A DNA stretch of 64,000 nt from Opacimonas sp040514355. Its GTDB lineage: Bacteria; Pseudomonadota; Gammaproteobacteria; Enterobacterales; Alteromonadaceae. Where the stretch lies: positions 7,840-71,839 of the forward strand of contig JBEVCF010000104.1 in the NCBI GenBank assembly GCA_040514355.1. The letters run 5' to 3'. The notes below the pieces were generated by a model. It was given only the letters and a program-made list of their open reading frames with translations. It was not told the origin of the DNA and searched no databases. Shown in pieces: positions 44,391-53,131 of the stretch; the stretch's first letter is position 1, and each line of letters begins with the position of its first letter. Made by a program: the position numbers and the translations under genes.

Positions 44391-45703
44391 ATGGTCATGG
44401 CCACGCTCCCTCAAAACCAAACGCTATCTTATACCCAACTCATTNNNNNNNNNNATCTTATACCCAACTCATTCACCCAGTGCTGATCGCTGGGTGTTTA
44501 ATTTTATGTGTTGGTTTTGCCATCCGCGCCTCATTTGGGCTGTTTCAGATCCCTATCGCAACAGAGTTTGGCTGGTTGCGCAGTGAATTTTCTCTGGCGA
44601 TAGCCTTACAAAACTTGTTCTGGGGGATCGGTCAGCCTATTTTCGGTGCAATTGCTGAAAAGTACGGTGATCGCAAAGCCATCGTAGGTGGGATATTTTG
44701 TTACGCTTTTGGCTTGTTGCTTTCGGCCTTTGCGATCTCGCCCTTACAACACCAATTATTAGAAATCATAGTCGGTTTTGGTATCGCGGGGACGGGTTTT
44801 GGTGTGATCCTAGCGATTGTGGGACGTGCGTCATCTGATGCCAACCGTTCTTTAGCCTTAGGGATCACCACCGCCGCAGGTTCAGTTGGTCAAATGATAG
44901 GGCCACCGGTGGTACAAGGTTTCTTAGCCAACTTTCCGTGGCAAACGGTATTTGTTATCTTGGCCATCGTGATTTTATGCACGTTAGTTGCAGTGAAATT
45001 TTTACATGTGCCAAAACCACCAGTCACGGCTGATACGAGTGACGATGAACCAGCATTAGGGACCGTCGTCAAACAGGCCATCAAAGATCCTACCTTTATC
45101 ATGCTTTTTGTTGGTTTCTTCTCTTGCGGCTATCAATTGGCGTTTATCACAGCACACTTCCCGGCATTGATCATCGAAATGTGTAGTGCCATTAGCCCAA
45201 CGAGCTTGATTCAATCACTAGGGGTAACAACGACATCTGGGTTAGGTGCGTTATCGATTGGATTAATCGGCTTTGCCAATATTGGCGGAACGATTTTGGC
45301 CGGCTGGTTAGGTAACCTATATTCACGCAAGTTGTTACTTGCCGGGGTCTATGCCTTGCGCACGATTATATCCATTTTGTTCATCATCAACCCCATTACC
45401 CCTGAATCGGTAGTGATTTTTTCTGTGATCATGGGTGCCTTATGGCTAAGTACTGTACCTCTAACAGCGGGGCTAGTGGGCAAGATTTACGGCTTAAAGT
45501 ACATGGGCACCTTGTATGGTCTTATTTTCCTGTCACATCAAATCGGTGGCTTTTTAGGCGTGTGGCTAGGCGGCAGTTTGTACGACTTATATGGTGACTA
45601 TATGCTGGTATGGTGGATTGGCATTGGTGTCGGTGCGTTCTCAGCATTGATCCATCTACCGGTGAATGAGCAGCCTTTACGCGAACGTGTGAAGTTTGCC
45701 TGA
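44391..45703 (+). CDS. MFS transporter, monocarboxylate/OFA-like, with artificial gap near its start
   Basis: 12-TM major facilitator protein, no motif assigning a substrate. The uninterrupted frame begins at GTG 44480 inside TM1, too late for an MFS. The gap 44445-44454 is flanked by an identical 19-mer. If the copies are merged, ATG 44391 (or 44397) reads MVMATLPQNQTLSYTQLI then HPVLIAGCLILCVGFAIRASF in frame, giving a complete N-terminus of about 35 extra residues before the tandem TMs. FGLFQIPIATEFGW and FGAIAEKYGDRKAIVGG (motif A) are visible. The gene ends just before a hairpin at 45718. Confidence 0.88.
44426..44473. other. Scaffold gap (10 N) flanked by a duplicated 19-mer
   Basis: Identical 19 bases at 44426-44444 and 44455-44473 flank Ns 44445-44454. 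This is the signature of two contigs that overlap but were joined with Ns. Merging them restores the MFS reading frame. Confidence 0.95.
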
Positions 45704-45717
45704 TCCTGACTAGACAG

Positions 45718-45747
45718 ACCGCGTGACAATAATTCGTGCGGTTTTGT
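45718..45747 (+). terminator. Probable terminator between the MFS gene and yigZ
   Basis: ACCGC (45718-45722) and GCGGT (45738-45742) across a 15-nt loop, followed by TTTTGTT. A short stem but at the right place, 15 bp after the MFS stop. Confidence 0.5.
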
Positions 45748-45750
45748 TGG

Positions 45751-46347
45751 TTACGCTTGGTGGATCTGAATTTGCTGAGCCTGGCAATTTTGCACAAACG
45801 ATGTTAACACGCTGTCTGGAATGGATGCCACGCATTGTACCTGGTCAGTATAAACAAATTCATTGAGTACAACATTGTACTTTATGGCTTGATTGCGTAG
45901 CCATCCCTCTTGCTCAAATGCACAAATCAACGCCACCGTTGTGGTTGGGATGTAAGGTACGCCTTCTGCTATCGCTAACACGTCTTTAGTCGCTTGCGCA
46001 TATGCGCGTACAAGTCCACCCGCACCGAGCTTTATGCCCCCAAAATAACGACTAATAATGACTACCACATTACCAAAATCGCCGTGATGAAGAATGTTTA
46101 ACATGGGCTTGCCTGCTGTACCAGAGGGCTCTCCATCATCATGATACCCTTGATTTGTGGGTGAGGAAGGGTTCCCCAAAACATATGCCCAGCAATGATG
46201 ACGCGCATCCGGGAAGCGAACTTTTTCACGAGCCAACACATCCATCGCAGCGACTCTATCAGCAACTGGATATAGCGCAGCATGAAAGGTGCTCTTTTTG
46301 ATTTCGTAGGTTTTGAATACTGGCGTAAGTAGAGTCGAATAAGACAT
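45751..46347 (-). CDS. yigZ: YigZ, IMPACT family protein
   Basis: 198 residues; IMPACT N-terminal domain (KKSTFHAALYPVADR, RHHCWAYVLG, DDGEPSGTAGKPMLN, ISRYFGGIKLGAGGLVRAY) followed by a DUF1949 ferredoxin-like C-terminal domain. E. coli YigZ has this architecture; its function is uncertain, with IMPACT proteins elsewhere binding GCN1 or ribosomes. Third gene of a minus-strand set, 9 bp after the cupin gene. Confidence 0.94.
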   Translation of the reverse strand: MSYSTLLTPVFKTYEIKKSTFHAALYPVADRVAAMDVLAREKVRFPDARHHCWAYVLGNPSSPTNQGYHDDGEPSGTAGKPMLNILHHGDFGNVVVIISRYFGGIKLGAGGLVRAYAQATKDVLAIAEGVPYIPTTTVALICAFEQEGWLRNQAIKYNVVLNEFVYTDQVQCVASIPDSVLTSFVQNCQAQQIQIHQA

Positions 46348-46356
46348 GGTATATGT

Positions 46357-47013
46357 TTATAAATGCCCCGTTTTGACAAAAATGACCGCACCATCGTCTT
46401 TGGTGAATGGATGATGTTGACTCAAATGCGGCGAACGTAACCAAGACCCTGTAGGATAAGCTCCGTGTTCATCATAAAACGTCCCAGACAATACAAATAT
46501 TTCTTCGCCTCCCCAATGTTGATGTGGTTTGAACACGGTATTAGGAGCCCATTTGACCAATGCGACGGATTCGGTACCAAAGGTATGCAAAGGCATGACG
46601 GATAAGCCTTCTACAAGACCTTGTCGCCAAGGCATTTGCTGTGTATCAATACAGACGGACTGCGTATCGGTTTTCTGAAATTGTTGTAGTTTAACCAAAA
46701 TTACAGCGCCTTCTTTCCCAATTTTCGGCGTGTGTGCGGTACCAATTGGATTGCGCACATAAGTACCAGCAGGATAGTCTCCATGTTCATCTGCAAACAT
46801 GCCTTCAAGTACCAGAAACTCCTCACCGCCAGTATGAGTATGCTCGCTAAACACAGAATGTGGTGCATAGCGAACCAGACTTGTTGCGCGTGCGACTTCC
46901 CCACCATCTCTGTCTAACATCATGCGTTGAACACCTGGCATAGGCGAGTCACGCCAAAGGTAATCGTCTGGACGGATGACGATTTTTTGAGATAAATCAG
47001 CGTTGAGTTTCAT
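46357..47013 (-). CDS. Double-cupin, ChrR-like protein
   Basis: 218 residues with two repeats of the ChrR cupin. Repeat 1 has HTHTGGEEFLVLEGMFADEHG (about 58-80) and repeat 2 has HQHWGGEEIFVLSGTFYDEHG (about 165-185); each keeps the His-x-His...Glu metal-ligand pattern. The protein lacks the N-terminal zinc anti-sigma domain of ChrR, and no ECF sigma gene is nearby. It is therefore more likely a metal-dependent sensor, enzyme or isomerase than an anti-sigma factor. It lies between FKBP (24 bp upstream) and yigZ (9 bp downstream). Confidence 0.85.
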   Translation of the reverse strand: MKLNADLSQKIVIRPDDYLWRDSPMPGVQRMMLDRDGGEVARATSLVRYAPHSVFSEHTHTGGEEFLVLEGMFADEHGDYPAGTYVRNPIGTAHTPKIGKEGAVILVKLQQFQKTDTQSVCIDTQQMPWRQGLVEGLSVMPLHTFGTESVALVKWAPNTVFKPHQHWGGEEIFVLSGTFYDEHGAYPTGSWLRSPHLSQHHPFTKDDGAVIFVKTGHL

Positions 47014-47037
47014 AGTTAAAACGACTGAATAATCGTG

Positions 47038-47517
47038 TTATTCAATCGCCAGTAACTCAACTTCAAAAACCAACGTTGAGCCAGGAGGAATAGTACCCGC
47101 AGCATTGTTACCATAGGCAAGGTGCGCTGGAATATAAAAACGGAATGTATCTCCGACATTCATCAGTTGTAACCCTTCCGTCCAACCCGGGATCACGCGA
47201 TGTAGTGGAAAGCTAATCGGCGTACCGCGATCAACCGAACTATCAAACACCTTACCGTTGAGCAACGTGCCATGATAATGGACTTTTACGGTATCAGAGG
47301 CGGTGGGCTGTTCGGTACTGGTGCCTTTACTGAGCACTTCGTATTGCAGACCTGAAACGGTCGTGCTGATGTTACCTTTGGCCGTATTTTCGGCTGCCAC
47401 TTGCTGACCAATGGCGATGTTTTCTTGGGCGATCTTTTTGGCTTCATTGCTTTTGTACAATAAAAACAACACGACACAGACGATGAGACCAATAAGAATA
47501 TATTTCATGTTTTTCAC
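47038..47517 (-). CDS. Membrane-anchored FKBP-type peptidyl-prolyl isomerase
   Basis: 159 residues: one N-terminal TM helix (about 5-23, YILIGLIVCVVLFLLY), a short helical linker, and a complete C-terminal FKBP domain (about 72-158). The domain reads DTVKVHYHGTLLNGKVFDSS, HRVIPGWTEGLQLMNVGD and PAHLAYGNNAAGTIPPGSTLVFEVELL. Periplasmic prolyl isomerase/chaperone tethered to the inner membrane. The start GTG 47517 is supported by AAGG 7 nt upstream; ATG 47508 is an alternative. First gene of the FKBP-cupin-yigZ set, divergent from the tRNA. Confidence 0.93.
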   Translation of the reverse strand: MKNMKYILIGLIVCVVLFLLYKSNEAKKIAQENIAIGQQVAAENTAKGNISTTVSGLQYEVLSKGTSTEQPTASDTVKVHYHGTLLNGKVFDSSVDRGTPISFPLHRVIPGWTEGLQLMNVGDTFRFYIPAHLAYGNNAAGTIPPGSTLVFEVELLAIE

Positions 47518-47577
47518 GTGGACCTTAGTTAGTTTTAGGATAAGTGAACAAAAGTAATTTTATTATAACAGCTTGTC

Positions 47578-47605
47578 TATACATTTTGCTGAGTTTCGAT
47601 ACAAT
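47578..47605 (+). promoter_or_regulatory. Putative promoter of tRNA-Arg
   Basis: TATACA (47578-47583), 16-bp spacer, TACAAT (47600-47605), 14 bp before the first base of the tRNA. Confidence 0.45.
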
Positions 47606-47619
47606 ACGCATTCTTTGAT

Positions 47620-47696
<77 letters not shown>

Positions 47697-47710
47697 TAGA
47701 CACAAATAAG

Positions 47711-47731
47711 CCAGCGCAAGCTGGTTTTTTT
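47711..47731 (+). terminator. Terminator of tRNA-Arg
   Basis: CCAGC (47711-47715), GCAA tetraloop, GCTGG (47720-47724), then seven Ts. 14 bp after the tRNA 3' end. Confidence 0.9.
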
Positions 47732-47781
47732 ATGGCTTGCACATTGTACAGCCTCAATAGTTATCCCAAACAGGCTTAAAA

Positions 47782-47795
47782 CTTAATCGATTAAG
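47782..47795. promoter_or_regulatory. 14-bp palindrome upstream of the GH97 gene, LacI-type operator candidate
   Basis: CTTAATCGATTAAG is a perfect palindrome with the central CG typical of LacI-family sugar-regulator operators. It is centred about 72 bp before the GH97 ATG, in a spot suited to promoter control. No LacI gene is in the window. Confidence 0.55.
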
Positions 47796-47860
47796 AAAAT
47801 CCTTCACATCCTTAGCCTTTATGTTACTATCCTGTTAAATTAAAGACTTAGGTCACGCCC

Positions 47861-49933
47861 ATGTTTAGAACTGTCATCGCTCTACTCGCAACATTCACAC
47901 TGGCTTTCTCAGCTTTTGCCACGACTCTAAAAGTACATTCACCAGACAAGCAAATTGTCTTTAGTGTGACGGATGAGAACACGTTGGCGCAGTATTATGT
48001 CGACTTTGCTGGCAAACGACTGATCCAACATTCCAAACTTGGGTTTACCTTCGAAAAAGCCAAACCGATGTACCGTGATTTTACAGTCACCGAAGTCAGT
48101 CGCAATGCGCAGGATCTAACTTGGGAACAACCTTGGGGTGAGCAACGCCTGATCCGCGACCACCACAACGAATTATTAGTGCGTTTTCAATCCACGACCG
48201 ACAAGGATGTGAGCTTTGACTTGCGCATTAGAGCGTTCAACGATGGCGTGGGTTTTCGCTATGAGATCAATGACGATACACCGCGCAATATCACACGTGA
48301 ACTGACTGAGTTTTGGTTCACCGACTCGCACCGAGCGACCTCGTATTGGATCCCAGGTCAAGCGCGCGAGCGTTACGAATATGTTTACCGCACTACCAAA
48401 CTACAAGATACCGAAGGCAAGGTGCACACGCCTTTCACTATCGCCTACGATGATGGTACTCATGTAGCTGTACATGAAGCTGCTTTGGTTGATTTTGCGG
48501 GTATGAGTTTACAAAAAGCCCAAGTCGGTCGTTTTTATGCTGATTTAGCCCCGCGCTCAGATGGTTTGAAAGTGGTCAAAGATGGTGCGTTTGTCACACC
48601 TTGGCGCACCCTAACTATCGGTGATGAAGCCGTTGATCTCGTCAACTCATTTATGGCGCTCAACCTCAATGAACCTAACCAATTAGGTGAGGACTTATCG
48701 TGGATAGAACCGGGTAAATACATTGGGATTTGGTGGTGCATGCATATTGATATCTGTACGTGGGGGAGCGGTCCCAAGCACGGCGCAACAACTGAGCGCG
48801 CACTGGAATACATGGATTTTGCTGCTGAATATGGGTTTGACGGTGTATTGATTGAAGGCTGGAACGTTGGCTGGGATGGCGATTGGATAGCTAACTCTGA
48901 GTTATTTGACTTTGCCAAAGCCTACCCTGATTTTGATATCGAAAAAATCGCACAATATGGGTTAGATAAAGGGGTACGATTAATCGGTCACCACGAAACT
49001 TCTGGCGGCATTACCAACTACGAAGCACAATGGCCACAAGCCTTTGAGTTATACGAGCGTTTAGGTGTACGCCAAATCAAAACCGGTTATGTCGCTCACG
49101 GTCAAAACCTCAAACGCAAAGATGAACACGGTATTATGCGCTATGAATTTACCGATTCTCAGCACGTGATCAACCACATGCATCGCAATATTCTCAAAGC
49201 CGCGGAGCATAAAATTTCCATTAATAAACACGAGGCAGTCAAAGACACAGGACTGCGCCGTACCTATCCAAACTTTATCAGCCGCGAAAGTGCTAGAGGA
49301 CAAGAATACAATTCAGGCTGGTCCACACCCAACCCGCCAGAGCACGAGGCCATGTTAGTATTTACCCGCATGTTGTCTGGCCCGATGGATTACACACCTG
49401 GAATTTTTAACTTTGATTTCAAACGCTTTTATGGTGGTGGCCAAGAATACGGTGTGCATGAACATATGCGTCCTCACAGCACCATTGCCAAACAATTAGC
49501 ACAGTACGTCGTGCTGTATAGTCCGATCCAAATGGCGGCTGACTTACCTCAGCACTATTTAGAAAAACCAGACGCGTTCCAGTTTATCCAAGACGTACCA
49601 ACTGATTGGGAGACATCCATTGCTTTGGAAGGGGCTGTTGCTGACTATGTGGTCTTTGCCCGTAAAGAGAAAAAACACCGCCATTATTCTGGTAATGACT
49701 GGTACTTAGGCGCTGTCACCGATGAAAATGCTCGGGAACTGGATGTGGCACTAGATTTCTTGGATGCTGGTAAAACGTACGAAGCGCAGATCTATCGCGA
49801 TGGTGATAAGGCACATTGGGCAAATAACCCTTACGCTTTAACCATAGAAAAACGCAACGTAACAGCCAAGAATCGTTTACAGGTTAAATTGGCCTCATCA
49901 GGTGGGGTAGCTGTACGCTTTAAAGCGCTATAA
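47861..49933 (+). CDS. GH97 alpha-glucosidase (SusB-like)
   Basis: 690 residues with a signal peptide (about 1-21, ending FSAFA), so probably periplasmic. N-terminal beta-sandwich (about 25-280), catalytic barrel (about 290-580: KYIGIWWCMHID, DGVLIEGWNVGWDGDW, LIGHHETSGGITNYE), C-terminal sheet. E458 (INKHEAVK) and E482 (ARGQEYNSGW) are 24 residues apart, exactly as the base E508 and acid E532 of inverting SusB (numbering from memory). This suggests an inverting calcium-dependent alpha-glucosidase rather than a retaining galactosidase-type GH97. It stands alone without a SusC/D pair. Confidence 0.92.
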   Translation: MFRTVIALLATFTLAFSAFATTLKVHSPDKQIVFSVTDENTLAQYYVDFAGKRLIQHSKLGFTFEKAKPMYRDFTVTEVSRNAQDLTWEQPWGEQRLIRDHHNELLVRFQSTTDKDVSFDLRIRAFNDGVGFRYEINDDTPRNITRELTEFWFTDSHRATSYWIPGQARERYEYVYRTTKLQDTEGKVHTPFTIAYDDGTHVAVHEAALVDFAGMSLQKAQVGRFYADLAPRSDGLKVVKDGAFVTPWRTLTIGDEAVDLVNSFMALNLNEPNQLGEDLSWIEPGKYIGIWWCMHIDICTWGSGPKHGATTERALEYMDFAAEYGFDGVLIEGWNVGWDGDWIANSELFDFAKAYPDFDIEKIAQYGLDKGVRLIGHHETSGGITNYEAQWPQAFELYERLGVRQIKTGYVAHGQNLKRKDEHGIMRYEFTDSQHVINHMHRNILKAAEHKISINKHEAVKDTGLRRTYPNFISRESARGQEYNSGWSTPNPPEHEAMLVFTRMLSGPMDYTPGIFNFDFKRFYGGGQEYGVHEHMRPHSTIAKQLAQYVVLYSPIQMAADLPQHYLEKPDAFQFIQDVPTDWETSIALEGAVADYVVFARKEKKHRHYSGNDWYLGAVTDENARELDVALDFLDAGKTYEAQIYRDGDKAHWANNPYALTIEKRNVTAKNRLQVKLASSGGVAVRFKAL

Positions 49934-50020
49934 TTCAAGCGATGGTAGGACCAAACACAAGTATTCAAAAACCGTCATTTTCGCTATGATACTGCATTAA
50001 TGACTAAGGAAATGATAATT

Positions 50021-50299
50021 ATGAATATCAACAAATACTTTGATGAAAAAGTGGTATCAATCGGCTTTGATACGGATGCGGGTCACGTTAGCTCTGGCGT
50101 GATGTCAGTGGGTGAATACACCTTTGGTACTTCTCAAAAAGAACGTATGGTCGTGGTGCATGGTGAATTGGTCGTGAACCTACCCGGCTCTGACGAATGG
50201 CAAACATTCCCTGCCGGTACTGAATTCAATGTTGAGGCGAATGTTGAATTTGGTGTGCGTGTGGCAGAGCCGACTGCGTACCTTTGTTACTATGGTTAA
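50021..50299 (+). CDS. ppnP: Pyrimidine/purine nucleoside phosphorylase PpnP
   Basis: 92-residue cupin-fold phosphorylase (DUF1255, YaiE in E. coli) that cleaves diverse nucleosides with phosphate. The start ATG 50021 (MNINKYFDEKVVSIGF) behind AAGGA matches the family. The longer frame from 50000 is an unneeded seven-residue extension. GVMSVGEYTFGTSQKERM, NLPGSDEWQTFPAGTEF and VAEPTAYLCYYG are conserved. A TATGAT -10-like box lies at 49985-49990. Confidence 0.95.
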   Translation: MNINKYFDEKVVSIGFDTDAGHVSSGVMSVGEYTFGTSQKERMVVVHGELVVNLPGSDEWQTFPAGTEFNVEANVEFGVRVAEPTAYLCYYG

Positions 50300-50352
50300 T
50301 AGCGCAAATTTCTGTACAAAAGAGCACTTACCGTAGCGCGCAAAATCCGTTA

Positions 50353-50382
50353 GCATACTCTTAAACCCTGTTAAGAGTATGC
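50353..50382 (+). promoter_or_regulatory. 12-bp hairpin overlapping the flavin reductase start
   Basis: GCATACTCTTAA (50353-50364), 6-nt loop ACCCTG, TTAAGAGTATGC (50371-50382): a perfect 12-bp stem. The 3' arm contains the AAGAG ribosome site (50373-50377) and the ATG at 50379, and ends 2 nt before the ATG at 50385. Confidence 0.7.
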
Positions 50383-50384
50383 GC

Positions 50385-50996
50385 ATGGATATCTCCCTTA
50401 CCGAACTCAGTCCGAATAAAATTTATCACTTGATGACGCAAACCGTCATCCCTCGTCCGATAGCTTGGGTCTTGTCGCAAAATTCCGATGATACGTTGAA
50501 TTTAGCGCCGTTTTCTTATTTTAATGCCGTGTGTAGCGATCCACCCTTAATGATGCTGTCCATGGGCAAAAAACCTGATGGTGATACTAAAGATACCCCC
50601 ACTAACCTTCAAGTTGGGCATTATTGTATAGTGCATATCGCACAGGTTGAGCAAGCAGATGCCGTAACCCAAAGCGCGGCTAGTCTGGACTATGGTGACA
50701 GTGAAGTGGTCGCACAGAACTTAGCGACGACTGCACATAACGATTGGACTTTACCCCGTCTGCTAGATGCGCCCATCGCTTATTACTGTCGCGTGCATAG
50801 TCGCCAAACGATTGGCAATACGCCGCAACAACTCGTATTCGTAGAGGCATTGAGCCTGTATATTGATGATGCGCTGATCAGTGAAGAGAATGGTCGTCTT
50901 AGCATTGACGCGCTCAAGTTAAATCCTCTTGCCCGACTAGGCGCTGCGCAATATGCCGATCTCAAATCGGTGTTTAGCAAACAGCGCCCAAAATAA
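50385..50996 (+). CDS. Flavin reductase-like protein (FMN-binding split barrel)
   Basis: About 203 residues. The family core is visible: TQTVIPRPIAWVLSQNSDDTLNLAPFSYFNAVCSDPPLMMLSMG (residues about 18-61) is the FMN-binding strand-loop of the flavin reductase-like domain, followed by FVEALSLYIDD. Enzymes of this group reduce flavin with NAD(P)H; the partner is unknown. Two starts are possible, ATG 50379 within the hairpin and ATG 50385. I favour 50385 (MDISLTELSPNKIYHL), which has AAGAG 7 nt upstream. Convergent with the S9C peptidase, 7 bp apart. Confidence 0.88.
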   Translation: MDISLTELSPNKIYHLMTQTVIPRPIAWVLSQNSDDTLNLAPFSYFNAVCSDPPLMMLSMGKKPDGDTKDTPTNLQVGHYCIVHIAQVEQADAVTQSAASLDYGDSEVVAQNLATTAHNDWTLPRLLDAPIAYYCRVHSRQTIGNTPQQLVFVEALSLYIDDALISEENGRLSIDALKLNPLARLGAAQYADLKSVFSKQRPK

Positions 50997-51003
50997 ACAT
51001 AAA

Positions 51004-53040
51004 CTAAGGCTTTGTTTGGGGCTCGGGTGTGGTTTTGTAACGATCAAACCAACCCAAAATATTCCCTATCTTGCGAGCTAAATTCGACGGTTTGGTCGCT
51101 ATGCCATGATAAGCACCTTGGATCCGCACCAAACTACTTTCTACTCCTTCAAGACGCAAGGCCCCATAGTATTGCTCACTTTCGGCCATCGGCGTTCTGA
51201 CGTCTAACTCACCCGTTAATACCATTGTAGGGGTATTCACCTTGCCGACTAACGACAAAGGTGAGCGCGACCAATATTGCTCGTAATCATGCCATGGCAG
51301 ATCCGTAAACCAGTATTTAGCCATGAACGTGTAGATATCTGACGTACCAATCATACTCGTCCAGTTGATCACCGGTTTAGCCACGACTGCCGCCTTAAAT
51401 CGATCCGTATTGCCGATGATCCATGCCGTCAGTACACCACCACCGGAACCGCCAGTCACGAATAAGTTATCTTCATCTACATACCCTTTGGCGATCACGC
51501 CATCTACCATGTCCATCAAATCATTGTAATCTTCAGATGGGTAGTTTTTGTCTATGGTATTCGCAAAATCAGCCCCTTGAGACGTTGACCCGCGCGGGTT
51601 GCCATACAACACAACATAACCAGCCGCCGCAAATAATTGCACTTCGCTCGAAAACTCCGGTCCGTATGCGGTATGTGGACCGCCGTGGATCTCTAAAATT
51701 AGCGGATACGTTTTGCTAGGGTCAAAATCCGGTGGGGTAACGATCCACGCATGAATATCACGTTGGTCAACACTGCTTTTGACAACCATGTGCTCAGGCG
51801 CGTTGAGTGTCTTATGGCCAAATACATCACTATTTAAATCCGTTAACACTGTCTGTGTTTGTGCAGATTGAAAAACCAGATCCGCCGGTTGCACGCCCAC
51901 TGATTGCGTAAACACCACCGCGCCATCAGCATTCACAGCAAAATCGCCCGAAGTATAAGGCCGGCCAATACTTTGTCCCCCTAGTGCATTGGTGATGCTC
52001 GTTATCTCTCCTGCTAACGTCACATAGCCAATGTGTTTTGCACCGAGGTTGTCATATGAAAAAAACACGCCCTGACCGCTTGCATCCCACGTAATATCCG
52101 CCACAGAACGGTCAAGCTCTGCAGTAAGAGAGCGTACATTTTTTCCAGAGAGATCCATCGTATATAACTGAGTGATTTGATTGGATTTACCATTATCCAC
52201 AAACCCAGTAAACGCCACCAATGAGCCGTCAGGACTGAGCGTTGGGTTAGCTTCCGGTCCCGTCATATCCGTGAGTGTTGTGATTTCAAGAGAAGTGATA
52301 TCTATACGGTGTAAGTCTGAGTTGAATACATCAAAATCCGCATCAGCATGCGCATTAGCTGAAAAAATAATATGGGATTGATCTTGCCAAGCAACCGTAT
52401 TGCTCACATCAAACTCACCCGCTGTCAGTTGCCTTGGTGTTCCACCAATCACCGGTACCACATACAACTGCGTGTTACCAGGCTTGTTCATGCCTCTGCC
52501 ATCACGTTGAAATAAGGTCTGGTCGATATATATGGCTTCATCCGCCCACTGTGCCCCTTTGGGCTTACTTGGGAGTGTAAACAGTGGCTTGGTTTTGCTA
52601 GGAGTAAACATCACAAAGGCTAATTGTTTACTATCCGGAGAAAACGCCAAACCGTTGGGGGTATGTTCTACCTCGGTGACTTTGGTAGTGCGTTCAGTAG
52701 TGAGATCACGCACATAAACCTGAACTGAACCGTCTTTACTCGACAAATAAGCGAGTTGTTTGCCATCGGGCGATAAAACCGGCGCAAAGTGATTGTGCGA
52801 ATCAGATAATAACGGTAAATGCTGCTGACCATCAATACTGACCTGCCACAAATTGCGTCGCAAACTATCGCGCATAATATCCATACTGCGTCGCTCATAA
52901 ATCACCTGCTGGCCGTCTGCTGTGAAAACAGGATTAGCCGCGTATTCTAAGTGGAAAAGATCGTCATAACTCAGGTGCTTATCATTGGCAAAACTTGCGC
53001 AACTCAGTACTGCTAGCGCACTACATAAAATCTGTCTCAT
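51004..53040 (-). CDS. S9C-type prolyl oligopeptidase family serine peptidase, secreted
   Basis: 678 residues with a signal peptide (about 1-18, ALAVLSCASFA). N-terminal beta-propeller with WD40-like PDGKQLAYLSSKDG and SPDSKQLAFVM repeats, then an alpha/beta hydrolase domain. Catalytic S532 in VTGGSGGGVLTAWI, Asp in TGELDVRTPMAES, and His in IQGAYHGIA. HGGPHTAYG is the oxyanion motif. Acylaminoacyl-peptidase-like; probably degrades peptides in the periplasm. It is upstream of nothing obvious; DUF3087 and the aldehyde dehydrogenase follow on the same strand at higher coordinates. Confidence 0.93.
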   Translation of the reverse strand: MRQILCSALAVLSCASFANDKHLSYDDLFHLEYAANPVFTADGQQVIYERRSMDIMRDSLRRNLWQVSIDGQQHLPLLSDSHNHFAPVLSPDGKQLAYLSSKDGSVQVYVRDLTTERTTKVTEVEHTPNGLAFSPDSKQLAFVMFTPSKTKPLFTLPSKPKGAQWADEAIYIDQTLFQRDGRGMNKPGNTQLYVVPVIGGTPRQLTAGEFDVSNTVAWQDQSHIIFSANAHADADFDVFNSDLHRIDITSLEITTLTDMTGPEANPTLSPDGSLVAFTGFVDNGKSNQITQLYTMDLSGKNVRSLTAELDRSVADITWDASGQGVFFSYDNLGAKHIGYVTLAGEITSITNALGGQSIGRPYTSGDFAVNADGAVVFTQSVGVQPADLVFQSAQTQTVLTDLNSDVFGHKTLNAPEHMVVKSSVDQRDIHAWIVTPPDFDPSKTYPLILEIHGGPHTAYGPEFSSEVQLFAAAGYVVLYGNPRGSTSQGADFANTIDKNYPSEDYNDLMDMVDGVIAKGYVDEDNLFVTGGSGGGVLTAWIIGNTDRFKAAVVAKPVINWTSMIGTSDIYTFMAKYWFTDLPWHDYEQYWSRSPLSLVGKVNTPTMVLTGELDVRTPMAESEQYYGALRLEGVESSLVRIQGAYHGIATKPSNLARKIGNILGWFDRYKTTPEPQTKP

Positions 53041-53131
53041 CGCATAGATTCCTTTTTATTATTTTTTATACTGCCTACTTTAGCGGGTCTGTCTTTTTTA
53101 ATTTGACACTAACAACATACAGCATGCCCAA

